Positions 36,820 through 47,093 of a stretch of DNA of 64,000 bases are shown here, one piece after another. Location: the NCBI RefSeq assembly GCF_021739025.1, contig NZ_JAKKOT010000005.1, positions 248,001-312,000 of the forward strand. The letters are read 5' to 3'. Positions within the stretch are counted from its first letter, which is position 1. Each line of letters opens with the position of its first letter. The position numbers and the translations under genes are program-made. This DNA comes from Gordonia liuliyuniae (GTDB taxonomy: Bacteria > Actinomycetota > Actinomycetes > Mycobacteriales > Mycobacteriaceae). Below the pieces are notes generated by a model. That model searched no databases. It had not been told where the DNA came from and worked only from the letters and a program-made list of their open reading frames with translations.

Positions 36820-37635
36820 TCAGGCCCGTTTGTGGACGACGAGAGTGGCGATCCCGAGCGCGAGGAACGCCAGCCCGCCGACGAGAGTCAGCCAGAGTCC
36901 GAATCCGACCGAGAAATCCACCATGAATCCGAAACCCGTCTCCTGAGTGTCGCCGACGTCGGAGATGTCGATGATCGCGACCAGGGTGACGATGACGCCG
37001 ACAACGGTCGCCACGATGCCCGCGGCGCGTGGCAGCAACTGTTGTCTGGCCGTGAGGAAGATTGTCGCGGCGGCCACCACGCCCGCGATCAGTGCGAGGA
37101 TCAGCGTGTACACGCCGTCGCCGCCGCCCTCTGTCCCGGACACCGTGCCGGAGACCAACTCGCCGCTGATCGACACCCACGGCAGGAACGCCGACACGAT
37201 GACGACCAGCGCCACGATCACCATGGCCCACAGGTACGGAACGAGCTTCGGGGTCACCGTGGTGTTGGCCTTCGCGAGGTCGGTGTACTTCTTGCCGAAC
37301 TCACCGAAGCTGGCAGCCCCTCCCGCTGGGGCCTGCTGGGCGTGCCCCTGGTGCGGGTCTTGCCCGGGTTGCCGGGGTGCACCGTACGGAGTCTGGCTCC
37401 CGTAGTGCGCGTGCGGCGGGGCGTACTGCTGGGGCGGACCGTGTTGCGGCGATGGGTTCTGTTGCGGCGGATCGTGTGGCAGCGGGGCCTGGGGTGTCGG
37501 GGCCGCTTGTGGTGGCGCCCCGTGCGGTTGAGCCTGCTGGGGAGTCGGAGCCTGCTGGGGAGTCGGGGCCTGGGGTGTTCCGGGTGGTGAGTACTGCTGG
37601 TTCGGGTCTTGCGGATGAGGGGTGGGACCGCTCAT
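36820..37635 (-). CDS. Proline/glutamine-rich N-terminal membrane protein
   Basis: A 271-residue protein with an unusual two-part build. Residues 1-105 are low complexity, rich in Pro, Gln, Gly and His, with imperfect TPQQAP repeats; residues 130-270 hold four hydrophobic segments, with two of them tightly paired at the end before a short basic KRA tail. The family is unknown to me; similar Pro-rich tetra-spanning proteins are common in corynebacteria-related genomes. The N-terminal part is probably cytoplasmic and disordered. It has no operon partner: the PBP gene lies 118 bp upstream. Confidence 0.7.
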   Translation of the reverse strand: MSGPTPHPQDPNQQYSPPGTPQAPTPQQAPTPQQAQPHGAPPQAAPTPQAPLPHDPPQQNPSPQHGPPQQYAPPHAHYGSQTPYGAPRQPGQDPHQGHAQQAPAGGAASFGEFGKKYTDLAKANTTVTPKLVPYLWAMVIVALVVIVSAFLPWVSISGELVSGTVSGTEGGGDGVYTLILALIAGVVAAATIFLTARQQLLPRAAGIVATVVGVIVTLVAIIDISDVGDTQETGFGFMVDFSVGFGLWLTLVGGLAFLALGIATLVVHKRA

Positions 37636-37753
37636 GACCGATACCGCCTTTCGTGATGAAGGTCATATGAGCATGTCACGGCGTAGTTGCCCGGGTCACC
37701 GGGTTCGAACATAATGAGTCATTTGAACGACCGAACGGATCGAATCCTCACCC
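37636..37753. other. Intergenic gap between PBP gene and Pro-rich membrane protein
   Basis: The gap is AT-rich for this window and contains an imperfect inverted repeat, GTTCGAACAT and ATTTGAAC separated by 8 bases (around 37702-37727). The left arm resembles half of a LexA-type site but the right arm does not complete it. No firm regulatory site can be called. Confidence 0.3.
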
Positions 37754-39559
37754 TCACGGCCGGAAGTCGGCGGGGATCCCGGCGAGGAAGTCGCGGGTGA
37801 TGCCGACGGCTGCGTCGGAGCCGCCGCCGAGGACGATCAGCGTCGCGAACGCGATGTCGCCGCGGTACCCGGCGAACCACGCGTGTGATCCGCCTGCCAC
37901 TTCGGCCTCACCGGTCTTGCCGAACACCTCGCCTTGTCCCGCGATCGCCGATGCCGTGCCGTCGGTGACCACCGCCCGCATCATCGGCCGCAGCCGGGCG
38001 TATACGTCGCTGTCCAGCGTGACCTTCGGGCCGTCGACCGTCGTCTCGCGACCGTTGATCAACGTCGGCACCGGCAGTGTGCCGGTGGCCGCGGTCGCGG
38101 CGACCAGGGCCATGCCGAGCGGGCTGGCGAGCACCTTGCCCTGCCCGAAACCGTCTTCGCTGCGCTGCACGAGCTCCGGCTCGATCGGCACCGACCCGGA
38201 CGCCGACTCGATGCCCGCGATGTCGTAGTCGGCTCCGAGCCCCATCGCGGCCGCGGCGTGCGCGAGATCGGACGGCCCCATCCGCGACGCGAGCTGGGCG
38301 AAGGTCGTGTTGCACGACGCCGCGAACGCCTGCCGCAACGTCACCTGGCCGAGGGCGAAACCGTCGTAGTTGGGGATCGTGCGGTCGCCGATCGTGGTCT
38401 CGCCCGGGCACGCCACCATTGCGTCCGGCGCCGACAGCTCGGCATTCATCGCCGCCGCCGACGTCACCATCTTGAACGTCGAACCCGGCGGATACTGTCC
38501 CGCGGTGGCCGGCAGCCCGATCCGATCGGCATCGCCGTTCTGCGCGATCGCGAGGATCTTCCCGGTGGACGCTTGGATCGCGACGGTCATCGCCTGACGT
38601 CCCTGCACCGAATTGACCGCACGCTGCGCTGCGTCCTGCACGGACCGCGACAGCGACAACGACACCGCGGGCGCCGGGACGCTCTGCTCGTGGTGCACGA
38701 CATCGGCGACGACACCGTTCGGATTCACCACAGCCACCTGCCATCCGGGCTTTCCGACGACATCGCCACCCACCGCGTTCGCGACACGCGTGAGGACCGC
38801 GGACGCGAAGTTCCGATCACGTGGCTGCAGCACCGACCGTTCGCTCAGCACGATCCCCGGAAGGTCGAGTTCCGGGCGGAGCCGCTCAACGTCGCCCGCG
38901 GGCAGCACCCCGACGGGCAGCGGGTCGTCCGACGCCGTCGCCTGCTCGGCGATCCGCTGAACGGACAGTCCGGGAACGAGCGGCCCCATCACCTGGACCA
39001 GCCGGGTGGCCGAACCGATGACGTCTCCACCGTCGACCGCAGCGTGACCGTCGAACGACACCGACGTGACGGTACCGTTGACCATCACCTCGGACCCGTC
39101 GGACTCGTTGACGGCCGCGCGCGGCGGGCTCAGGTCACCGAGGACCAGTCGTTGGTCGGCACCGAGATGCGGGTGGACGGCGGTCGACGACCACCGGACC
39201 GTCCATCCGGTGTCGCTGCGACCCAGCGGCAGCGTGGCGTCGTACTCCCAGGTCCGTCCGCCCGGCAGCGTCCACGCGTAGGTGACATCGACGTCGGCGA
39301 CGTCCTGGTCGAGGCGGACACGGCCGGTCCGTGCCGACAACGATTCGGCTGCCAGCCCGTCCCAGGCTGCGGCCAACACAGAGCGGGCCCGGTCGGGCAT
39401 CGTGGTCTGCGCCGCCGCGCCGTCGACGTCGTGGTCGGCGAAGGCTCCGACGAACGCGTCGGCCGCCGATCGCGGCCCGTCGTCGTCGGATGTGCACGCC
39501 GCAGCGGTCACCACGAGAACAAGGGCGCACAAGACCGCGAGGGACCGTCGGAGAATCAT
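37754..39559 (-). CDS. Lipoprotein penicillin-binding protein (Rv2864c-like)
   Basis: A 601-residue class B-like PBP anchored as a lipoprotein (lipobox TAAAC near residue 22). After the signal come an NTF2-like MecA_N domain (about residues 30-140), a PBP dimer region, and the transpeptidase domain with STFK (S360), an SCN motif and KTGEAE near the end. It cross-links peptidoglycan and resembles Rv2864c. The ATG is preceded by TAGTCT 8 nt away, a leaderless arrangement. It shares the minus strand with the GNAT upstream but has its own promoter. Confidence 0.9.
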   Translation of the reverse strand: MILRRSLAVLCALVLVVTAAACTSDDDGPRSAADAFVGAFADHDVDGAAAQTTMPDRARSVLAAAWDGLAAESLSARTGRVRLDQDVADVDVTYAWTLPGGRTWEYDATLPLGRSDTGWTVRWSSTAVHPHLGADQRLVLGDLSPPRAAVNESDGSEVMVNGTVTSVSFDGHAAVDGGDVIGSATRLVQVMGPLVPGLSVQRIAEQATASDDPLPVGVLPAGDVERLRPELDLPGIVLSERSVLQPRDRNFASAVLTRVANAVGGDVVGKPGWQVAVVNPNGVVADVVHHEQSVPAPAVSLSLSRSVQDAAQRAVNSVQGRQAMTVAIQASTGKILAIAQNGDADRIGLPATAGQYPPGSTFKMVTSAAAMNAELSAPDAMVACPGETTIGDRTIPNYDGFALGQVTLRQAFAASCNTTFAQLASRMGPSDLAHAAAAMGLGADYDIAGIESASGSVPIEPELVQRSEDGFGQGKVLASPLGMALVAATAATGTLPVPTLINGRETTVDGPKVTLDSDVYARLRPMMRAVVTDGTASAIAGQGEVFGKTGEAEVAGGSHAWFAGYRGDIAFATLIVLGGGSDAAVGITRDFLAGIPADFRP

Positions 39560-39567
39560 CGTGGATG

Positions 39568-39573
39568 AGACTA
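39568..39573 (-). promoter_or_regulatory. -10 element of the PBP gene
   Basis: On the minus strand TAGTCT ends 8 nt before the ATG at 39559. Confidence 0.45.
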
Positions 39574-39578
39574 TCGGG

Positions 39579-40415
39579 TCAGTCGACGAGAACCGTGGCG
39601 AACGTCCCGACCTGCGTGAAACCGACCGTGCGATAGACGGCTCGAGCAGCGGAGTTGAAGTTGTTGACGTACAAGCTGGCTGTCCGTCCCTGGCGGGCTA
39701 TCGCCGACGCGACGGCCGCCGTCCCTGACGCACCGAGCCCTCGGCCGCGTGCCGCGGGATCGACCCACACACCCTGGATCTGTCCGACGCGGCGCGACAT
39801 GGAGCCGATCTCCGCTTTGAAGACCACCCGGCCGTCCTCGAACCGGGCGAACACGCGCCGCGCCGCGATCAACGCCGCCAGACGCCGACGGTACGACTGG
39901 CCGCCGTCGCCCGCACACGGGTCGACACCCACTTCGCCGCGGAACATCTCGACGGCTGCGGGAAAGTAGATGTCCAGGTCGCTCTCCCGCACGAGTCGGA
40001 CATGCGGGTCCGGCTCGATCGACGGCGCTCCCTGCAGGGCGAGCAACGGCTGCTCGGATCGGACTTCACGCGGGCTCCCCCACTCGGGTTCCACCCGGCT
40101 CCACAACCCGAGAGCGAGTTCCGTGTCGCCGACCAGCGACGTACACATGCGCGGCGCCGCCAACACACGGTCGGCGAAGTAGTCGAGGTCGTTGGCGTCG
40201 CCGGCGAGCGGCATCAGGTTCGCGCCGGAGAAGCACAACGACTCCTCGGGGACCGACGCACTCCACATCTCACCGCCGAGCAGGCGGGGCGCCATGCCAT
40301 ACGCTTCGACGCGCGCGGCCACCATGCACGCCGCGACCGGATTCGCTTCCAGGGCATGCATCACCGCTTGCGCGTCTCGCGCCCCGAGCGGGCGACCGCC
40401 GAGCAGACGAAGCAC
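39579..40415 (-). CDS. GNAT acetyltransferase (Rv2867c-like)
   Basis: A 278-residue protein with an N-terminal DUF4081-type domain and a C-terminal GNAT domain. The acetyl-CoA loop reads VWVDPAARGRGLGASGTAAV near residue 220, followed by VNNFNSAARAVYRTVGF. It matches the Rv2867c position between a lipoprotein PBP and ispG. The substrate is unknown. The GTG start has CGGAGG about 8 nt upstream. It follows ispG by 30 bp, so it is probably the last gene of the dxr-rip1-ispG-GNAT transcript. Confidence 0.85.
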   Translation of the reverse strand: MLRLLGGRPLGARDAQAVMHALEANPVAACMVAARVEAYGMAPRLLGGEMWSASVPEESLCFSGANLMPLAGDANDLDYFADRVLAAPRMCTSLVGDTELALGLWSRVEPEWGSPREVRSEQPLLALQGAPSIEPDPHVRLVRESDLDIYFPAAVEMFRGEVGVDPCAGDGGQSYRRRLAALIAARRVFARFEDGRVVFKAEIGSMSRRVGQIQGVWVDPAARGRGLGASGTAAVASAIARQGRTASLYVNNFNSAARAVYRTVGFTQVGTFATVLVD

Positions 40416-40445
40416 CTCGCACCTCCGATGGTCAGGTCGGTGACA

Positions 40446-41615
40446 TCAACTCACGGACACGGTGGGTGTCCCGCTACCAGTCTCCTCTGACTCCTCGGCG
40501 ATACGCAGCGCTTCGGCGATCAGCGTCTCGACGATCTGGGCCTCGGGGACGGTCTTGACGACCTCGCCCTTGATGAAGATCTGGCCCTTGCCGTTGCCCG
40601 ACGCGACACCGAGGTCGGCTTCACGAGCTTCGCCCGGCCCGTTGACCACGCATCCCATGACGGCCACACGCAGCGGGACCTCCATGCCTTCAAGTCCGGC
40701 ACTGACCTCGTTGGCGAGCTTGTAGACGTCCACCTGCGCGCGCCCGCACGACGGGCATGAGACGATCTCCAGTTTGCGGGGACGCAGGTTGAGCGACTGC
40801 AGGATCGCGTCGCCGACCTTGATCTCCTCGGCAGGCGGCGCCGACAGCGAGACGCGGATGGTGTCGCCGATCCCCTCGGACAGCAGCGCGCCGAACGCGA
40901 CAGCCGACTTGACGGTGCCTTGGAATGCCGGCCCCGCCTCGGTGACGCCGAGATGCAGCGGATAATCGCTCTGCGCGGCAAGCTGCCGGTACGCCTCGAC
41001 CATGATCACCGGGTCGTTGTGCTTCACCGAGATCTTGATGTCGCCGAATCCGTGCTCCTCGAACAGCCCGGCCTCCCAGAGCGCGGATTCGACGAGCGCT
41101 TCGGGGGTGGCCTTCCCGTACTTCTTGAGCAGGCGCGGATCGAGCGAGCCTGCGTTGACGCCGATCCTGATCGGGATGCCCGCATCGCCCGCGGCCTTCG
41201 CGACCTCTTTGACGCGCCCGTCGAACTCCTTGATGTTGCCGGGGTTGACGCGGACCGCGGCGCAGCCCGCGTCGATCGCGGCGAAGATGTACTTCGGCTG
41301 GAAGTGGATGTCGGCGATCACCGGGATCTTCGACTTTTTGGCGATCGTCGCGAGGGCGTCCGCGTCTTCCTGGCGCGGGCACGCGACGCGGACGATGTCA
41401 CAGCCCGAAGCGGTCAACTCCGCGATCTGCTGCAGCGTCGCGTTCACGTCGTGCGTCTTGGTGGTGCACATCGACTGCACCGAGATCGGGTGGTCACTGC
41501 CGACTCCGACGGATCCGACCTGGATCTGACGGGTCTTCCGGCGCGCCGCGAGCACGGGTGGCGGCCCTGCCGGCATCCCGAGGCCTACGGCCAGCGGTCC
41601 GGACGATTCGGTCAT
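40446..41615 (-). CDS. ispG: 4-hydroxy-3-methylbut-2-en-1-yl diphosphate synthase (flavodoxin/ferredoxin)
   Basis: IspG (GcpE), 389 residues, catalyses the penultimate step of the MEP isoprenoid pathway with a [4Fe-4S] cluster. The TIM-barrel N-domain contains [14 protein letters not shown] and [11 protein letters not shown]; the cluster Cys residues are in CPSCGR and CVVNGPGE, and the bridging Glu follows them. I chose ATG 41615 ([11 protein letters not shown]) because GGAG lies 8 nt upstream; ATGs at 41636 and 41621 are less well placed. It sits in the conserved dxr-rip1-ispG run. Confidence 0.95.
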   Translation of the reverse strand: MTESSGPLAVGLGMPAGPPPVLAARRKTRQIQVGSVGVGSDHPISVQSMCTTKTHDVNATLQQIAELTASGCDIVRVACPRQEDADALATIAKKSKIPVIADIHFQPKYIFAAIDAGCAAVRVNPGNIKEFDGRVKEVAKAAGDAGIPIRIGVNAGSLDPRLLKKYGKATPEALVESALWEAGLFEEHGFGDIKISVKHNDPVIMVEAYRQLAAQSDYPLHLGVTEAGPAFQGTVKSAVAFGALLSEGIGDTIRVSLSAPPAEEIKVGDAILQSLNLRPRKLEIVSCPSCGRAQVDVYKLANEVSAGLEGMEVPLRVAVMGCVVNGPGEAREADLGVASGNGKGQIFIKGEVVKTVPEAQIVETLIAEALRIAEESEETGSGTPTVSVS

Positions 41616-41651
41616 CGACATCACTCCTATAGTCATTGGCCAGACTACCGG

Positions 41652-42860
41652 TCAGAAGATGCGGATCGGGTTGATGATGTCGGCCGTCACGGTCAACACC
41701 ATGAACACTCCCATCACCGCGACGACCGCATAGGTCAACGGCAGCAGTTTGTAGTAGTCGACGGGCGCGCCGTCGGGTCTGCCGAACAGCCGGCGGACCA
41801 GGTTCCTGAACTTCTCGTAGATCGCGATGATCATGTGACCGCCGTCGAGCGGCAGCAGCGGCACGAGATTGAATGCCCCGAGGAAGAAGTTGATGCTCAG
41901 CAGCAACCCCAGGAACATGTCCCAGTAGCCGCGGTCGACCGCTTCACCGCCGAGCCTCGACGCGCCGACCACGCTGACCGGGGTGTCGTCGCCGCGCTCC
42001 CCACCGGTCACCGCCGTCCACAGGTCGTCGATCTTCGACGGCAACGAGATGAGCGCCCGGTAGGTCTGCTCGAAGATGTCGCCGGTGAACGAGACGGCGC
42101 CGCCCCACACCGATCCCCAGTCGTAGTGCTGCACGAGGACGCGGTCGAGACTCACTCCGATCGCGGGCACGGTCACCGGGACGAGCGTCCCGTCGTCCTT
42201 CTCCGCCATCCGCTGCACTTGCTTGACCGGGATCGTGAGGTCCATCGTGTGACCGTCCCGGTCGATGGTGAGCGTCGCGGCCGACTTCGAGTCCCGCACC
42301 TTATCGACCAGGTCGGACGAACTTGACACCCCCGATCCGTTCACGGCGAGGATCTGATCGCCGACGCGGAGTCCGGCGTCCGCGGCCGGAGCCGGGCCGG
42401 TGCACGGATCAGGATTGCCCTTCGCATCGGTGGTCGGCGACACACACGAGATCTGCGTCGCGTGCACCGGCTGGTCGCCGAGGATCGGCAGACCCCACCC
42501 GAGAGCGAGGACGACGATCAAGATGAAGCCGAGGATGAAGTTCTGTACCGGTCCGGCGATCATGACGACGAGCCGCTTCCACGTCTTCTGCTCGTACATC
42601 GCCCGGCCGCGTTCGGTGACCGACAGCTCGTCGTGAGGCGTCATGCCCGCGATGTCGCAGAATCCGCCCAGCGGGATCGCTTTGAACCCGTACTCGGTCT
42701 CGCCGATGCGCGCGGACCACAGGGTCGGGCCGAAACCGACGAAGAAGCGCCGAACCTTCATTCCGGTGGCCTTCGCCGCCAGATGGTGCCCGAGCTCGTG
42801 CCAGGCGATCGAGATCAGCAGGGCTGCTGCGAACAGCACGATGCCCAGGACGTAACTCAA
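41652..42860 (-). CDS. rip1: Site-2 protease, Rip1/RseP
   Basis: A 402-residue intramembrane zinc metalloprotease. HELGHH near residue 21 supplies the zinc ligands and catalytic Glu, a PDZ domain occupies about residues 140-230, and the third ligand lies in NLVPLLPLDGGH near residue 335. Rip1 of M. tuberculosis cleaves anti-sigma factors and controls envelope lipids; that role is inferred by homology. The start is a TTG at 42860 with GGAG 7 nt upstream, aligning with the mycobacterial N-terminus. It lies 18 bp after dxr. Confidence 0.93.
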   Translation of the reverse strand: MSYVLGIVLFAAALLISIAWHELGHHLAAKATGMKVRRFFVGFGPTLWSARIGETEYGFKAIPLGGFCDIAGMTPHDELSVTERGRAMYEQKTWKRLVVMIAGPVQNFILGFILIVVLALGWGLPILGDQPVHATQISCVSPTTDAKGNPDPCTGPAPAADAGLRVGDQILAVNGSGVSSSSDLVDKVRDSKSAATLTIDRDGHTMDLTIPVKQVQRMAEKDDGTLVPVTVPAIGVSLDRVLVQHYDWGSVWGGAVSFTGDIFEQTYRALISLPSKIDDLWTAVTGGERGDDTPVSVVGASRLGGEAVDRGYWDMFLGLLLSINFFLGAFNLVPLLPLDGGHMIIAIYEKFRNLVRRLFGRPDGAPVDYYKLLPLTYAVVAVMGVFMVLTVTADIINPIRIF

Positions 42861-42878
42861 CTGCCGACTCCGCTCACA

Positions 42879-44084
42879 TCACTTCGAGGCGGCAGCGACC
42901 AGGGCTGCTGCGCGTTCACGCGCCCACCGGTCTGCTGCCAGAACCTCGTCCAGCGTACCCGGCTCGCCCGACCACTGATCGGCGGCGGCGAGCACGTCGG
43001 CGATCGTCCCGACGATCGCCGGGAACGAGAGCGCGCCCGCGAAGAATCCTTCGGCGGCGACCTCGTTGGCGGCGTTGAACACTGCGGTGAGGCTGCCGCC
43101 GATCCTTCCGGCTTCCCGCACGAGCGCGATCGCGGGGAAGACGTCATCGTTCACCGGCTCGAACGTCCATGTCGCGGACTGGGTCCAGTCGCATGCCGCC
43201 GACGACCCGGGAACGCGGTCGGGCCAACCGAGCGCGAGCGCGATCGGAAGCTTCATGCTGGGCGGGGACGCTTTCGCGATGGTCGCGCCGTCGACGAACG
43301 TCACCATCGAGTGGACGATCGACTGGGGGTGCACGGTCACGTCGATCCGGTCGTAGGGCACGTCGAACAGCAGATGTGCTTCGACGACCTCGAGTGCCTT
43401 GTTGACCAATGTCGCCGAGTTGAGGGTGATCATCGGCCCCATCGACCAGGTCGGATGCTTTCCGGCCTGTTCGGGCGTCACGTCGCGGACCTGCTCGGCA
43501 GTCCAGCCGCGGAACGGCCCGCCGGACGCGGTGAGCACGAGCCGATCGACCTCGTCGGCGGTTCCGCCGCGCAGGCACTGAGCGATGGCCGAGTGCTCGG
43601 AGTCGACGGGCACGATCTGTCCGGGGGCCGCCGCGTCGAGGACGAGGGACCCGCCCGCGACGAGGGACTCCTTGTTGGCCAGGGCGAGCCGGGCACCGGA
43701 CCGCAGCGCCGCGAGACTCGGGCCCAGGCCGATCGCGCCGACCACGCCGTTCAGCACGACGTCGGCCTCCACCGACTCGACCAGCCGGACCATCGCTCCA
43801 TCACCCGCCAGCACACCACCACCGGACGAGCCGCCACCACCGGCCGACACACCGCCGATGCGGTCGGACAACGCCGCTGCCGCGTCGTCGTCGGCCACCG
43901 CCACCTGCGAGGGCGCGAGACCCGTCGCGGCCACCTGCTGCTGCAGCAGATCCAGGTTGCCGCCGCCCGCACCGAGACCGACCGCCTCGAACCGGTCGGG
44001 GTGCTCGGCGATCACCTCGAGCGCTTGGGTGCCGATGGATCCCGTCGAACCGAGAATCAATACGCGTGTCCTCACGAGAGCCAT
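42879..44084 (-). CDS. dxr: 1-deoxy-D-xylulose 5-phosphate reductoisomerase
   Basis: Dxr (IspC), 401 residues, converts DXP to MEP with NADPH. The NADPH motif LGSTGSIG lies at residues 11-18; NKESLVAGG, the metal site PVDSEHSA and the flexible substrate loop ([17 protein letters not shown]) follow. An unusual Gly/Ser-rich insert ([11 protein letters not shown]) lies near residue 82, between two strands of the first domain. It heads the dxr-rip1-ispG-GNAT transcript and diverges from the DUF2631 gene. Confidence 0.95.
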   Translation of the reverse strand: MALVRTRVLILGSTGSIGTQALEVIAEHPDRFEAVGLGAGGGNLDLLQQQVAATGLAPSQVAVADDDAAAALSDRIGGVSAGGGGSSGGGVLAGDGAMVRLVESVEADVVLNGVVGAIGLGPSLAALRSGARLALANKESLVAGGSLVLDAAAPGQIVPVDSEHSAIAQCLRGGTADEVDRLVLTASGGPFRGWTAEQVRDVTPEQAGKHPTWSMGPMITLNSATLVNKALEVVEAHLLFDVPYDRIDVTVHPQSIVHSMVTFVDGATIAKASPPSMKLPIALALGWPDRVPGSSAACDWTQSATWTFEPVNDDVFPAIALVREAGRIGGSLTAVFNAANEVAAEGFFAGALSFPAIVGTIADVLAAADQWSGEPGTLDEVLAADRWARERAAALVAAASK

Positions 44085-44183
44085 TGTGGCGCACTCGCGC
44101 CACGGTCCACCACGTGCACGCGGACGCAGGGCGTCAGGCTATGCTGTAGCCCGAACTACTACCGGCTGTCATAAGGAGTGGAC

Positions 44184-44447
44184 GTGGCGAGCACTGAGGT
44201 CGAACAGATCGATACCGGCTGGGTCCGCGAACCCGCAGACGCGCCGTCGGCCCGCTTCGGCTGGAGCGGCACCGCGCCCCGTACCTACGCGATCGCCGCG
44301 TTCGTCTCGGGCCTGATCTGCCTGGCCATGCTGGTCGGCAACCACGTCGGACACGTCGAGGACATCTACCTCATCGTGTTCGCCGTCGGCCTGATCGGCT
44401 TCGCAGGCTACAAGATGATCCCCCGCAAGGGCGCGTGGCGACGCTAG
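44184..44447 (+). CDS. DUF2631 membrane protein (Rv2876-like)
   Basis: An 87-residue DUF2631 protein with two hydrophobic segments (about residues 35-52 and 58-74) and a basic C-terminus (RKGAWRR). The family is restricted to mycolic-acid actinobacteria and has no known function. I chose GTG 44184 because AAGGAG lies 5 nt upstream; the GTG two codons earlier overlaps the Shine-Dalgarno sequence. TATGCT at 44140-44145 is a plausible -10, leaving a leader of about 30 nt. A perfect hairpin follows the stop. Confidence 0.82.
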   Translation: MASTEVEQIDTGWVREPADAPSARFGWSGTAPRTYAIAAFVSGLICLAMLVGNHVGHVEDIYLIVFAVGLIGFAGYKMIPRKGAWRR

Positions 44448-44471
44448 CGACACACTCAGCAAGGCTTCACG

Positions 44472-44510
44472 CGAGTAGGGCCGGTCACCACAGGTGACCG
44501 GCCCTACTCG
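44472..44510. terminator. 18-bp perfect stem hairpin
   Basis: The 18 bases at 44472-44489 (CGAGTAGGGCCGGTCACC) are exactly complementary to 44493-44510 with a 3-nt loop. It stands between the convergent DUF2631 and rlmN genes and probably serves as a two-way terminator, although neither side has a T-tract. Confidence 0.75.
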
Positions 44511-44515
44511 TGCGA

Positions 44516-44544
44516 TGGATCGGCGCTACCGTGGATCGGCGCTA
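44516..44544. repeat. 2-copy 16-bp repeat at rlmN stop
   Basis: TGGATCGGCGCTA occurs at 44516-44528 and 44532-44544, period 16. In the minus sense each copy begins with TAG; the upstream one is the rlmN stop codon. Confidence 0.7.
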
Positions 44545-45648
44545 ACGTTCTTCGGCGGCCAGCTGTCCGCACGCCGCGGCGATCTCCTGCCCGCGAGTGT
44601 CGCGGACCGTGCACGAGATCCCCTGCTCACGAACTCGCCGCACGAACTCGGCTTCGACGGGTTTCGGACTGGCATCCCACTCCGAACCCGGCGTCGGATT
44701 GAGCGGGATGACGTTGACGTGCGCGAGTCCGCCGAGCTTGTGGCGCAGCTTCTCGCCGAGCAGATCGGCTCGCCACGGCTGGTCGTTGACGTCGCGGATC
44801 AGCGCGTATTCGATCGACACCCGTCGGCCCGTCTGGTCGGCGTAGTAGCGGGCGGCGTCGAGTACCTCGGACACCGACCATCGGTTGTTCACCGGTACGA
44901 GGGTGTCCCGCAGTTCGTCGTCGGGCGTGTGCAGGGAGACGGCGAGCGTCACCGCGAGGCCCTCGTCGGCGAGACGGCGGATCGCCGGGGCCAGACCGAC
45001 GGTCGACACGGTGACGTGCCGCGCCGAGATGCCGAATCCGTCCGGGGCGGGCGCGGTGATCTTGCGGACGGCGTCGACGACTCGTTTGTAGTTCGCGAGC
45101 GGCTCGCCCATCCCCATGAACACGACGTTCGACAGTCTGCTCGGCTCGCCCATGTCGCCGTCGCGCACGGCGCGTGACGCCGCGCGTACCTGGTCGACGA
45201 TCTCGGCGGTCGACAGATTCCGGTCGAGCCCGCCCTGCCCGGTCGCGCAGAACGGGCAGGCCATGCCGCAGCCCGCCTGCGACGAGATGCACAGGGTGTT
45301 TCGATCGGTGTATCGCATGAGGACCGACTCGAGGAGCGTTCCGTCGTGCAGACGCCACAGGGTCTTGCGGGTGGACCCGTCGTCGACGGCCTCGTGCCGC
45401 ACCGGCGTCATCAGCGTCGGGAACAGCGCCTCACCGACCTCGTCGCGCCGACCTGCGGGCAGGTCGGTCATCTCGGCGACGTCGCCGGTCAACCGGCCGT
45501 AATACTGTTTGGCCAACTGGTTGGCGCGGAACTTCGGGAGTCCGAGGTCGGCGACCGCCTTGATCCGCCCGGCCTCGTCGAGATCGGCGAAATGCGTGGG
45601 TGGACGACCGCGTTTAGGCGCGTCGAAGACCAGTGGCAGAGACGTCAT
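44542..45648 (-). CDS. rlmN: Dual-specificity RNA methyltransferase RlmN
   Basis: RlmN, 368 residues, is the radical SAM enzyme that methylates A2503 of 23S rRNA and A37 of some tRNAs at C2. The cluster motif is CGMACPFC near residue 128, with the conserved catalytic Cys near the C-terminus in [11 protein letters not shown] and the partner Cys in the AACGQ segment. The [19 protein letters not shown] context is typical of the family. It follows cdsA by 26 bp and is the last gene of the ribosome/lipid transcript on this strand. Confidence 0.95.
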   Translation of the reverse strand: MTSLPLVFDAPKRGRPPTHFADLDEAGRIKAVADLGLPKFRANQLAKQYYGRLTGDVAEMTDLPAGRRDEVGEALFPTLMTPVRHEAVDDGSTRKTLWRLHDGTLLESVLMRYTDRNTLCISSQAGCGMACPFCATGQGGLDRNLSTAEIVDQVRAASRAVRDGDMGEPSRLSNVVFMGMGEPLANYKRVVDAVRKITAPAPDGFGISARHVTVSTVGLAPAIRRLADEGLAVTLAVSLHTPDDELRDTLVPVNNRWSVSEVLDAARYYADQTGRRVSIEYALIRDVNDQPWRADLLGEKLRHKLGGLAHVNVIPLNPTPGSEWDASPKPVEAEFVRRVREQGISCTVRDTRGQEIAAACGQLAAEER

Positions 45649-45674
45649 GCGTCCATTCTCTCACGGCCGACACC

Positions 45675-46508
45675 TCACAGAAGAACGGTGAGCACCGCCC
45701 AGGTGACCAGCGCTGACGGAAGCAGCGAGTCCAGCCGGTCCATGATTCCGCCGTGGCCGGGCAGCAACGAGCCCATGTCCTTGATCCCGAGGTCGCGTTT
45801 GAACTGCGACTCGACGAGGTCACCGGTGGTCGCGACGATCACCATGAGCGGACCGAGTGCCATCCCGACCCACCAATCGGTGTCGAGGAGGAACAGCGAG
45901 CACAGCACGGCGCCGACGGTGCCGACGACGAACGATCCGGCGAAACCCTCCCACGACTTCTTCGGGCTGATCGCCGGAGCCATCGGGTGCTTGCCGAACA
46001 GGACGCCCGCCGCGTAACCGCCCACATCGGAACAGACCACGACGATCACGAGCGTCAACACCCGGTAGCGCCCCTCGCTCTGCGCCACCATCTCGGCGCC
46101 GAACGTCGCGAGCATCGGCAACCACGCCAGCACCAGGATCGACATCGAGACGTCCCGAACGTAGTCCTGCGGAGCGTTCGCGAGGCCCTGCGCGAACAGC
46201 TTCCACACCATCAGCACCAGGACGGTGGCGGCGAACGCCACGAACGACGCTTCGATCCCCCATGGCCACGAGACCCAGATGGTGGCCTGCCCACCCACGA
46301 GGAGCGGCCAGACCGGCACCCCGAAGCCGCCGGCGTGGAGCCGCTTGCAGACCTCCCACGTCGCGATGCCCAAGGCGACCGAGACGATGCCGTACCAGGC
46401 CATCGGCACCAGCGTCAGGACCGCGATGAGCAAGGCGCCCAGGCCGACGCCGACCCCGATGGCAGCGGGGAGGTTACGTCCGGCCTTGGACGTCGACGGG
46501 GTCGTCAT
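45675..46508 (-). CDS. cdsA: Phosphatidate cytidylyltransferase
   Basis: CdsA, 277 residues, makes CDP-diacylglycerol, the precursor of phosphatidylinositol, cardiolipin and related lipids. About seven to eight transmembrane segments; the C-terminal signature [33 protein letters not shown] carries the metal-binding Asp residues. The ATG overlaps the frr stop by 4 bp, so translation is coupled. Matches Rv2881c. Confidence 0.94.
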   Translation of the reverse strand: MTTPSTSKAGRNLPAAIGVGVGLGALLIAVLTLVPMAWYGIVSVALGIATWEVCKRLHAGGFGVPVWPLLVGGQATIWVSWPWGIEASFVAFAATVLVLMVWKLFAQGLANAPQDYVRDVSMSILVLAWLPMLATFGAEMVAQSEGRYRVLTLVIVVVCSDVGGYAAGVLFGKHPMAPAISPKKSWEGFAGSFVVGTVGAVLCSLFLLDTDWWVGMALGPLMVIVATTGDLVESQFKRDLGIKDMGSLLPGHGGIMDRLDSLLPSALVTWAVLTVLL

Positions 46509-47062
46509 ACCTCGAGAAGCTCGACTTCCTTGTTCTTCACCAGCTCGTCGACGACATCGGTGTACGAGTGGGTGGTCTTGTCGAGTTCCTTCTCGGCGCG
46601 CGACACCTCGTCTTCGCCTGCTTCGCCGTCCTTCTGGATGCGCTTGAGCTCGTCGGCCGCCTTGCGTCGCACGCTGCGGATCGAGACCTTCGCGTCCTCG
46701 CCTTTGCCGCGCGCCTGCTTCACGAGGTCCTTACGACGCTCCTCGGTGAGCTGTGGGATCGCGACCCGGATGACGTTGCCGTCGTTGGTCGGATTGACCC
46801 CGAGGTCGGAGTTGCGGATCGCGGTCTCGATGTCACGCATCGTCGACGGCTCGTACGGCTTGATGACGACCAGTCGGGGTTCCGGCGTGTTGATGCCCGC
46901 GACCTGGGTGATCGGCGTCATCGACCCGTAGTAGTCGATGACGATCCGGTTGAACATCGCCGGGTTGGCGCGGCCGGTGCGGATGGAGGCCATGTCGTCG
47001 CGTGCGACGTTGACGGCCTTCTCCATCTTCTCCTCGGCGTCGAGCAGAGCTTCGTCGATCAT
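46505..47062 (-). CDS. frr: Ribosome recycling factor
   Basis: RRF, 185 residues, splits post-termination ribosomes with EF-G. The long three-helix bundle is evident ([22 protein letters not shown] at the N-terminus, [28 protein letters not shown] in the middle). Standard length. It is preceded by pyrH 31 bp upstream and overlaps cdsA. Confidence 0.96.
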   Translation of the reverse strand: MIDEALLDAEEKMEKAVNVARDDMASIRTGRANPAMFNRIVIDYYGSMTPITQVAGINTPEPRLVVIKPYEPSTMRDIETAIRNSDLGVNPTNDGNVIRVAIPQLTEERRKDLVKQARGKGEDAKVSIRSVRRKAADELKRIQKDGEAGEDEVSRAEKELDKTTHSYTDVVDELVKNKEVELLEV

Positions 47063-47093
47063 GTCGATGTCCTTATCTTGTTAAGAAGCGTTT

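Noticed and set aside
37702-37727. Possible third LexA-type site (GTTCGAACAT ... ATTTGAAC)
   Set aside because: The arms are 8 bases apart and the right arm lacks the GTTCGA core, so it does not fit the operator.
37934-39568. 544-codon plus-strand frame opposite the PBP gene
   Set aside because: The PBP motifs STFK, SCN and KTG fix the coding strand; the antisense frame is Arg-rich noise.
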